From Diploptera punctata (taxonomy: Eukaryota; Arthropoda; Insecta; Blattodea; Blaberidae), in the NCBI GenBank assembly GCA_030220185.1, contig JASPKZ010007552.1, forward strand, positions 806,001 through 870,000: a stretch of 64,000 nt of DNA. Reading direction: 5' to 3'. Below, one piece after another: positions 56,491 to 64,000 of the stretch. Under the pieces are notes generated by a model. The model worked only from the letters and a program-made list of their open reading frames with translations. It was not told the DNA's origin and searched no databases. The translations under genes were made by a program, and so were the position numbers. Position 1 is the first letter of the stretch; every line of letters begins with the position of its first letter.

Positions 56491-56611
56491 TTAATTAATT
56501 AATTTTTTATTATTAATCTATTTTTATAGGCCAGTGAGGAGTAGAGGCAGATGCATATGTGATTTTGAATTAATCTACATTTTATTCTCTAGAGTATGTT
56601 TATTTTCCAGT

Positions 56612-57800
56612 TATATGGATGCGAAAAGTGAACGGTTTAGGAATATTTGAGAATAAAGTTCTTAGAAAATGTTTGATCCCCAGATAGGTGGAGCTATATG
56701 ATCTTTATAAGATACCAGATTTAAAAGGAAGAGTGTAGAGAGCAATGGGAAGAACATGTGGCACAGGGATTACCAGATTTAAAAGGAAGAGTGTAGAGAG
56801 CAATGGGAAGAACATGTGGCACAGGGATTACCAGATTTAAAAGGAAGAGTGTAGAGAGCAATGGGAAGAACATGTGGCACAGGGATTACCAGATTTAAAA
56901 GGAAGAGTGTAGAGAGCAATGGGAAGAACATGTGGCACAGGGATTACCAGATTTAAAAGGAAGAGTGTAGAGAGCAATGGGAAGAACATGTGGCACAGGG
57001 ATTACCAGATTTAAAAGGAAGAGTGTAGAGAGCAATGGGAAGAACATGTGGCACAGGGATTACCAGATTTAAAAGGAAGAGTGTAGAGAGCAATGGGAAG
57101 AACATGTGGCACAGGGATTACCAGATTTAAAAGGAAGAGTGTAGAGAACAATGGGAAGAACATGTGGCACAGGGATTACCAGATTTAAAAGGAAGAGTGT
57201 AGAGAGCAATGGGAAGAACATGTGGCACAGGGATTACCAGATTTAAAAGGAAGAGTGTAGAGAGCAATGGGAAGAACATGTGGCACAGGGATTACCAGAT
57301 TTAAAAGGAAGAGTGTAGAGAGCAATGGGAAGAACATGTGGCACAGGGATTACCAGATTTAAAAGGAAGAGTGTAGAGAGCAATGGGAAGAACATGTGGC
57401 ACAGGGATTACCAGATTTAAAAGGAAGAGTGTAGAGAGCAATGGGAAGAACATGTGGCACAGGGATTACCAGATTTAAAAGGAAGAGTGTAGAGAGCAAT
57501 GGGAAGAACATGTGGCACAGGGATTACCAGATTTAAAAGGAAGAGTGTAGAGAGCAATGGGAAGAACATGTGGCACAGGGATATGGAAATTTGTTTAAGT
57601 AAACCAGAGGGCAATCGTCCAGTAGATAAGCAGAGAATGAGGCGGGAGAATAATATTAACCGTAATTTAAGAGAAGTTCATTTTACAGATAATGATTGGA
57701 AAATCTTATTTCAGGATATGAGTGTATGGAGATCATATATTCGTCCGGCCGTGGACATAGAGCCAGTAGGTTCGTTGATTTTTACAGTGCGTGTATTGTA
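56612..57800 (+). pseudogene. LINE type A tail containing an internal tandem expansion
   Basis: Begins at the codons for P.ILYGCE ('ccagttatatggatgcg'), then VFENKVLRK in decayed form, LYDLYKIPDLKG (about 56696), then the 58-bp array, then from 57583 ICLSKPEGNRPVDKQRMRRE, NNINRNLREVHFTDNDWK and QDMSVWRSYIRPA to the stop near 57799. Outside the array it follows the tail of the 17567-20875 LINE. The array replaces the segment coding RTVKSRRLRWAGHVARM. A deletion removes the FGPKRDEQTGEWRR part upstream. Confidence 0.85.
56714..57583. repeat. 58-bp minisatellite, 15 units, derived from LINE coding sequence
   Basis: Starting with ACCAGATTTAAAAGGAAGAG at 56714, the unit repeats exactly every 58 bases to 57526 and ends at 57583. 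All units look identical except one G-to-A change in the eighth (near 57147). The unit matches the LINE segment coding PD(I/L)...R...GRTCGTG-like tail. 58 is not a multiple of three, so the frame shifts at every unit and no long protein results. Confidence 0.97.
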
Positions 57801-58192
57801 GCCTGGTTAAACGATTTACTGCTGTGTTGTATATTACCGAATGCCGACATAGTTGTGTTATAGGAAATTAGATTTCAGATGTAATCAATGTATCTGTGTA
57901 TAATGTTAATGGGATGCGCAAATGTTTTATTCAACACATGAGCATGTCATTACCGGTGACAGAATGGATCATTATTTCACAATTACTTCCGTCACTCCAA
58001 ACTGTCATCCATACACATGGATAAAGTATGTAACCCTGAGTAAGGTCCGGATAATATCTCTCCTTCTGGAAGACACAACTTAAAATTATGATTATTCAGG
58101 AATAGGGAAAAATTATCATCTTTAATTCATATGTTAGTCTCGAAATAATAAATTAGGCCGTGTCAACGATCATTCACATTTCTTTGTTAATA
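57801..58192. other. Spacer without features
   Basis: Nothing recognised. Confidence 0.4.
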
Positions 58193-59010
58193 TACGTTAT
58201 GGAGCAAAAAGTGGACATCCGAATTGCGAAATTATTTTGGTTTTGAAATTAATGTCCAAAATTAAAACATTTAAAAAATTCGCAGAATGAAATCTGAAAC
58301 ACAATTCCGCTACATTAGTTTACTACACATTTCAACGAATTGGTAATTAAAATGCGACGCTGAGAGATAATTTTTTTTTGCGCATAAAACCCGCATAGAA
58401 CGCCATACCGCGAGTTATAATACATACAAAATAAGTTAACAAAAGTTTACATTTAGATGAGGGAATGTTAGTTTAGGCCTACTCCACATTAGTTTACAAG
58501 AGTGTTAGGAATTGGAGACTACCTTTTTATTATTGTATCTTCGAAGGGCGTTAGAAGGCGTTATATTCTTAAAAATAGCGGGTCGAGATCATTCTTTTAA
58601 GGTATTCTTAAAATTATACTTTATAATTTGGTAGCGAAACATGTAGATTATTTCATATAAGGATAGGTCAAATTACGGACTCTTATGGATTTGGGTGACT
58701 ATATCGAAACATAGAGGGCGAGAATTTGGTTAAGTTAGATCACTAAAAATATACTAATCCCTATGGGATAAAATGTATCCTACATCAGTAAAATGTCTTA
58801 GATACAATTTGAGAAAACCACATTTTAAATATTTTATTTAACCATTAATCTGTAAATGAACCTGATTGTATGTGAAACATTACAAATTAAAGTTACCAAC
58901 TTAAAATCATTCAGTAACAAGTTTCCTTTCGATAAAGAGAGAACCATTTGTAAATTCAAACCTTTATGCCTCACCATTTTTAAAGTCATAAAATCAAATA
59001 TCAGAAATTG

Positions 59011-59011
<1 letters not shown>

Positions 59012-59047
<36 letters not shown>
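59012..59047. repeat. (TA)n microsatellite
   Basis: Eighteen TA units. Confidence 0.95.
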
Positions 59048-59050
<3 letters not shown>

Positions 59051-59447
59051 GCGCATTTTAACTAAAAGATATTAAGTATAACTTCATAATTTAACATTGT
59101 ACAGATTGGATTTGTAATTAAAAAAAGGTTGTATTATACTTTAAAATATACTGGAAACTAATTACAGCATGACTTTTCTTACCTATGGCCGTTTCTCTCT
59201 CCTCTTCAACTTCACCCTCACCACTGCAAGCCATGTATTGCATGACCACCTCTGAATCCGATCCGTCTCTATTTATCTAAAATAGAATAACTTCCTCCTG
59301 TCACTTGCTATTACTGGCTTGAATAAACATTTTTTGAATGTACAATCAGCTAAGAGATGTTATTCATGAAATATAGTTATTAATTTGTAAAATAATCGGT
59401 TTAACTTTTTATTCTTAATTTTTCCCAAATGTATATTTTGGAATGTA

Positions 59448-59741
59448 AAGGTAAAGTGATCCCACTACAGGCCTCAGAAGGCCCTTGGGGTATTAGGAGG
59501 TTAAGGCTCCCACTTTTCTGGACAATCGGCACTTGATGTCAGCCTGGCTGTCAGCCCTGCGTGACGGCCGCATTTACCCCCAGAACAGGTGTCTGGTACT
59601 CATTTCTGTTAGAGGCTGAGTCGACCCCAGGACTATAGTGCCGCCAGAGGGTTTCGGTCAGTTAAAAATCATGACCCCACCGGGACTCGAACCCTCGACC
59701 TTCCAGCTTGTTGCGCAGTGCCTTAACCACTATGCTACGGC
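59448..59741 (-). mobile_element. SINE type B, young minus copy, 15-bp target duplication
   Basis: ATATTTTGGAATGTA is present unchanged on both sides (59433-59447 and 59742-59756). Minus-strand head: A box around 59720-59740 (TAGCATAGTGGTTAAGGC) and B box GGGTTCGAGTCCCGG (about 59680-59694). The body is full length, ending 'gatcactttacctttac' at 59448. The intact duplication and boxes make it one of the youngest insertions here. Confidence 0.93.
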
Positions 59742-59797
59742 ATATTTTGGAATGTATTACTTTTAATTTAAATGTAAAGGCTCGTTTATCACAAAGT

Positions 59798-59915
59798 GTG
59801 TGATTTATTTAGTTATATTTAGATGAAGGCAGGTGTACACCAGATTGTTTACCGGAGCGTGTGATTTATTAAGTTAGGTTTACATGAATGCAAGTTAGTG
59901 TACTCCAGATGAGTG
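59798..59915 (+). repeat. Two-unit ~60-bp duplication
   Basis: 'gtgtgatttatt.agtta..tt.a.atgaa.gcag.t..gtgtac.ccagat' occurs at 59800-59850 and again at 59860-59912. Diverged, so old. Confidence 0.6.
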
Positions 59916-60417
59916 AAATTTAACATGAAACTTATTTCGTTAGGTTCAGTGAACTAAATTTGCCGCTGTTCATTTTCGTGAAATACGCACGATGACAGAT
60001 CGATTACTGGCGACAATCGATTTCATTAACAGACACTTCTCAAGATTCGTAGTTTGTGGAAGTCAATTTCCTTAAATTTCAATTTCTTTGATACATAATT
60101 TTGCAAACAGGTACTGCAATTTTATTACAATTAAACATTTATTCTATTTCGCCTCTCTACTGAAGAAAACATCTAACGATGTTTCCATCCCCATCCTGGA
60201 CTGAAATTTGAATATCAGATCTGACGTCAAAATCACAAATGTTGCTACCTTATTCAGATAACAAAGGAATTAGTGTTTTATAAATTATTTGCTTGTTTTT
60301 ATTCTGGATAGTCCGTACATTGTTTTCATATTTTCATCTTTGGTATTCCTAAACTTCATTTTAAAATCAAAATTATCTCGAAAATCGGATGTCCACTTTT
60401 TTCGCGTACCCGTACTT

Positions 60418-61299
60418 TGAAATTGCATCCTGAACAGAATACTGAATGACAATAGACTCGAAACATAATGTTACTATTCCTGGTCACAATGGTGTGTTAT
60501 CAAAATGTGCCCCTAATTTTATATTATGACAATGTCCCTTTAATACTGAAGAGTAAATAACGACAGAATGTAAACTTACTTTCGTCATTTTATTCGAATA
60601 AAGTATCACACAAAATATTCTGAAGAACAGTTACGTTGTTTTCGCACCGGTGAATATTAATTATTCGTAACACAATTAACACAGATGCCAGAGTTTTTCT
60701 GAAAGCACTACTTTTCTCTCTGTTATTTCCGTAATGACGAAACTGACATATTGCAGGAAATGGTACTACACATACATTATTCTTTAAGTGCAATAATTTC
60801 TGAATCCAATGTCCCAAGCCTTCTCAAAATTTATTCTGTAGAAAGGTTTTGATCTGGGTACAATCCAGTGTTTAAAACAAATATACTCCACCATCTAATT
60901 TAGTTCCCAGATTAATGATTTTAAATTAATAAATTTACAATCCCGCCGGGTATCTAATCTGTGTTCCCTGATACTGATCCTAAATCAAAATTTTACACAT
61001 GGATATATTACACACAAATTTAAAACAGGAAATTATTTTAATATTCTCCTTAATACATAAATGTTATATAACGCTAATTTTGCTAGATGCACTCTCAGGG
61101 CGTAAAATGCGATATCGTATATCAAGGAAACATACGAGTACCAAGATACAGGACTAGACGTTAGGACTAATATTCTATTCCATAAGACGTAAGAATGGAG
61201 AATACAAGAAATGTCACATTCTTCAACTCCACAATTTAAGTCCTTTTTCTAACATTTTCAAGAAATACGAGACATTTATAGAGAAAAACATACTCGGAA
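60418..61299. other. AT-rich stretch, nothing recognised
   Basis: No gene or repeat supported before the LINE-tail satellite. Confidence 0.4.
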
Positions 61300-61583
61300 C
61301 CTCTTGGCTTAGGTGGATAGATAATATTAGATTGGATCTTAGGGAATTAGATATTGGAGATATAAATGATATTCAGTTACTAAAGATAGAAACCAATGAC
61401 TTCGTGTATCCAGCACTGAAACTTAAATTCAATAATCCATTTAGGAGTGTGTGGGAGGATCATATTCGGTTGGATCTTATGGAAGTGAAGATCGGAGATA
61501 TAAACTGGATTCAGTTGCTGAAAACAGAGAAGAGTGGAAACCTCAGTGAATCCAGCATTAAAACTTTATGCTCACTAATATAT

Positions 61584-62304
61584 CTTCTTCTTCTTTCTAA
61601 GTATTAGGCCAACGCCTGTTAGGATCCTATAGAAAATTTTCCCTCCAGCGTTTCATAGAACGGCCCAGTGATCTTCGTTCTCTTGGTATATAATTATAAA
61701 CAGCTTTGGGGATCCGATTTGAACTCATTCTTTCTAGATGGTGTTTCCAATTTACTTGGTACTGTTTAATATATTCCAAAATTGGCGTAGTCATCAATTC
61801 TTTTCAGATATTGGTGTTCTTTTTCCGATCCCATCTGGTGTAACCCCCTGTACTGCACATAAATCTCATTTCGCAAGCCGTTATTCTGCTTTCATCTTGT
61901 CTTTTTAATGTCCATGCTTCACTAGCATAGGTCAACACTGGTCTAGCCAAAGTGTTATATAAACGTAATCTGGTGTTTTTGTACAAGGGATGGTTTCATA
62001 ACTTGATTAATAATTCCCAAACTTTTATTATAACTAGTAATTTTTTTCAGGGATATCCTTTTCATCCCAGATAGAGAGATAATATCCAAGATATTTAAAT
62101 TGATTAGATCTCTCTAAAATGTTATTCTGGAGACAGATTTTACTTTGTTTGGGGTCCTTCCCACGAAATGCCATAATTTTAGTTTTGTTAATTGATATTT
62201 CCATATTGAATTTGGCACCTATTTTTTGTAAATTATAAATTGATCGTTGCAAATCATTTTCGGAGAGTGCCAGAAGAGCTAAATCGTCTGCAAAAATAAT
62301 AGCA
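61584..62304 (-). mobile_element. 5'-truncated LINE (type B relative) with 12-bp target duplication
   Basis: TCACTAATATAT lies on both sides (61572-61583 and 62305-62316), inside the satellite. Minus strand from 62304: AIIFADDLALLALSEND (catalytic DD right at the truncated end), MEISINKTKIMAFRGKD, RLYNTLARPVLTYASEAWTL, SRITACEMRFMCSTGGYTRW, and the tail to (GAA)n at 61584-61594. Stops and shifts are present, e.g. near 62034 and 61804. Confidence 0.92.
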
Positions 62305-62893
62305 TCACTAATATATGTATATAGGAGTGTGTGGGAGGATGATATTAGGTTCGAACTTAAGGAACTGGATATGGTAGATATAAACGATACTCAATTGCTG
62401 AAAATAGATACCATTGGAAACATCAGTGAACCCGGCATTGAGGCTTTAGGTTTAATAATCCACATAGAAGTGTGTTGGTGAATGATATTCGGTTGGTTCT
62501 TATAGAACTGAATATCAAAGGTATAAACGGAATTGAGTAGACCGAAGATAGAGACCAGCGGAAACTTAGTGAATCCAGCATGAAGATGTAGATTCAATAA
62601 TCCACATAGGATTATGCGGGAGGTTTATATTCGGGTGGATCTTACGTAACTGGATATGGGAGTATAAACGTGATTCAGTTGATAAAAATATAGACCAGTG
62701 GAAATCTCAGTGAATCAGGCATTAAAAATTTAGGTTCTTTATAAATATAGGAGTGTGTAGGAGGATGGTATTCTGTTGGATCTTATGTAACATAATATGG
62801 GAAATATAAAAGATATCAAATTGCTGAACGTAGAGACCAGTGGAAACCTCAGTGAATCCGGCATTGGAATTAAAGTTTAATAATGCGTAGAGG

Positions 62894-63396
62894 TATCATA
62901 TGTTAAAATGATATTATTGACAAAATAAATAAATTTAATATAATGTGTGGCACTATTAAAACAACCCTTAAAAACACAAGAAAAGAAACAAAAATTAAAT
63001 TTTATAAAGTAATGGCTATTCCTGTATTTATGTATGGATCCGAATGTTGGACGATCACTAAAATACAAGAACAAAGATTGGAAGCAATAGAGATGCGATT
63101 TTTAAGAAATATTGCAGGATATACTCTGCCTGGATAAGAAAATAAATAAAGATATAAGAAAGGAACTAAATATTTTCAAACTTACAGACCGAATAATTAA
63201 ATACAGAAACGACTGGAAAGAACATATTGATAGAATGCCAGAAGGAAGATTTCAAAAATTATTACTAAATTATAAACCGCGCGGAAGGAGAAATGTTGGT
63301 CGCCCACTCAGAAGATGGTCTTAACAATTTTAAAAATTCTAGTTTTCATGAAACCGGAACGAGCCAACAGGCTTAATCCCCGGAAGATGATGATGA
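62894..63396 (+). mobile_element. 5'-truncated LINE (type B) tail in the satellite
   Basis: Plus strand: MCGTIKTTLKNTRKETKIKF, YKVMAIPVFMYGSECWTITK, EMRFLRNIAGYTLPG, then after a frame change KDIRKELNIFKLTDRI, NDWKEHIDRMPEGRFQKLLL and RGRRNVGRPLRRW. The 3' end is a GAT run (63386-63396). The flanks 'taataatgcgtagagg' and 'taataatccatagagg' form an imperfect target duplication, so this insertion is probably older than its neighbour. Confidence 0.88.
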
Positions 63397-63797
63397 TAAT
63401 AATCCATAGAGGAGTGTGTGGGAGGATGATATCTGATTGGATATTGAAGGAACAGTATATCGGAGATATAAACGGAAATCAGTTGCTGAATATAGACACT
63501 TCTGGAAACCTATATGAATCCGGCTATAGTTTCAATAATCCATGTAAAAATTTCAATGCGTATGATATTTTGTTGGATTTTATGGAACTGGATATGGGAG
63601 ATATAAACGGGATTCAATACAATAGTTTATCAGGCGTCGAATCTTTTGGTTCAATATTCCATTTAGTAATAGGAGTGTGTAGGATGAAGATATTAGGTTA
63701 TACCTTATGGAACTGAATGTCGGAAATAAAAACTAAATTCAGTAAGCTGAAAAATAGTTTCGTTGGACGAACTTAATGAATCCTGAGTTGAACCTTC

Positions 63798-64000
63798 TTC
63801 TTCTTGTAAGCTCATGTTTTCCTTAACAGAGATTTAGGCGCTCTTCCCCTATAGGGAAGAATTTGAACCTTACAATTTAGTTACACTTGTTTTCATATAG
63901 ATGCCATTTGAGTGGTCCGTAGTCAGCGTTCCGCCTCATACTGACATCTAGGAAACCAAGGTAGTACTAGGATGGGAAAAGTCGGTAAATGTTGCTTAGA
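63798..64000. other. Window end, possible LINE 3' tail
   Basis: 'cttcttcttcttg' at 63799-63811 resembles the (GAA)n end of a minus-strand LINE, but the sequence after it shows no recognisable tail motif before the window ends. Confidence 0.25.

Larger units (their letters stand above)
58193..60417. mobile_element. Candidate DNA transposon with ~50-bp terminal inverted repeats
   Basis: The left sequence 'gcaaaaagtggacatccgaa' with downstream 'attattttggttttgaaatt' recurs inverted at 60350-60412 ('cggatgtccacttttttcgc' preceded by 'ttttaaaatcaaaattat'). Similarity covers about 50 bases on each side. The interior holds a SINE (59448-59741), a TA run (59012-59047) and no recognised transposase. 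The superfamily and target duplication are undetermined. Confidence 0.5.
61300..63797 (+). repeat. ~140-bp satellite derived from a LINE tail, interrupted by two LINEs
   Basis: The block 'aggagtgtgtgggaggatga' followed by 'ttggatcttatggaactgga', 'gagatataaacggaattcag', 'aaatagagaccagtggaaac' and 'tcagtgaatccggcattgaa' recurs with matched positions at about 61335, 61473, 62353, 62495, 62638, 62779, 63440, 63576 and 63700 (steps of 124-143 once the insertions are removed). The first unit reads GTSWLRWIDNIRLDLREL, and a shifted frame gives VAENRDQW. Both match the RGRPRxRWxDNIRxDLRE...LAQDRDQWR ending of LINE tails I know from insects. I infer that the satellite grew from a LINE 3' end. Confidence 0.85.

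Noticed and set aside
57417..57614. 65-codon minus frame with PHVLPIALY repeats
   Set aside because: Translation of the 58-bp array; the frame is an accident of the last units.

Overview
This window looks like gene-poor, repeat-dominated nuclear DNA of an animal, most likely an insect. It is AT-rich, has no operons or bacterial signals, and shows no host protein-coding exon that I can support. Nearly all recognisable coding sequence is decayed transposon sequence: LINE (non-LTR) retrotransposons with an apurinic-type endonuclease and a reverse transcriptase, three groups of Tc1/mariner-like transposase remains, and one arthropod-type repetitive protein of unknown function. tRNA-derived SINEs with A and B boxes are interspersed. 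The LINE tails (motifs of the form RLRWAGHV..RM...GRPR) resemble elements I associate with cockroaches and termites. That placement (Blattodea) is inference only.

Layout. 0-10 kb: tRNA-like SINE copies, a degenerate ~140-bp tandem array (2.4-3.5 kb), a ~200-bp-unit tandem array ending in CTAGT (6.9-8.4 kb) and a 987-bp Tc1-like element with long terminal inverted repeats (8484-9470). 10-17.4 kb: LINE scraps, a near-perfect 50-bp palindrome and a 711-bp hAT-type element with an 8-bp target duplication (16500-17210). 17.6-20.9 kb: a full-length but broken LINE (type A) with a 13-bp target duplication. 21-23.4 kb: two mariner-like remnants. 23.4-29.5 kb: a nest in which a full-length type B LINE (24990-28154, 13-bp duplication) split an older type C LINE. 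29.7-32.1 kb: a SINE, LINE pieces and a 27-bp minisatellite. 32.3-36.5 kb: a minus-strand type A LINE broken by two younger insertions. One is a 622-bp unknown. The other is a 1.2-kb composite element made of tandem repeats, an intron-containing tRNA-Tyr-like sequence and a ~465-bp foldback; a second copy of it lies at 37.2-38.4 kb. 39.7-40.7 kb: an internally deleted gene of an uncharacterised family. 44.8-48.0 kb: a full-length plus-strand type B LINE (13-bp duplication). 48-56.5 kb: SINEs, a decayed type B LINE and a mariner fragment. 56.6-57.8 kb: a type A LINE tail in which a 58-bp segment is repeated 15 times. 58.2-60.4 kb: a candidate DNA element bounded by ~50-bp inverted repeats, with a young SINE inside. 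61.3-63.8 kb: a ~140-bp satellite that appears to derive from a LINE tail and is itself interrupted by two LINE insertions.

The transposons work as a layered record rather than as a pathway. LINEs would supply the reverse transcriptase that moves the SINEs, and nesting orders the insertions in time. The two most unusual patterns are the tRNA-Tyr/foldback composite element, whose insertion can be delimited against the LINE it broke, and the two independent tandem amplifications of LINE 3' coding tails. Coordinates of decayed copies were estimated by eye and may be off by tens of bases. Boundaries given with target-site duplications are more exact.
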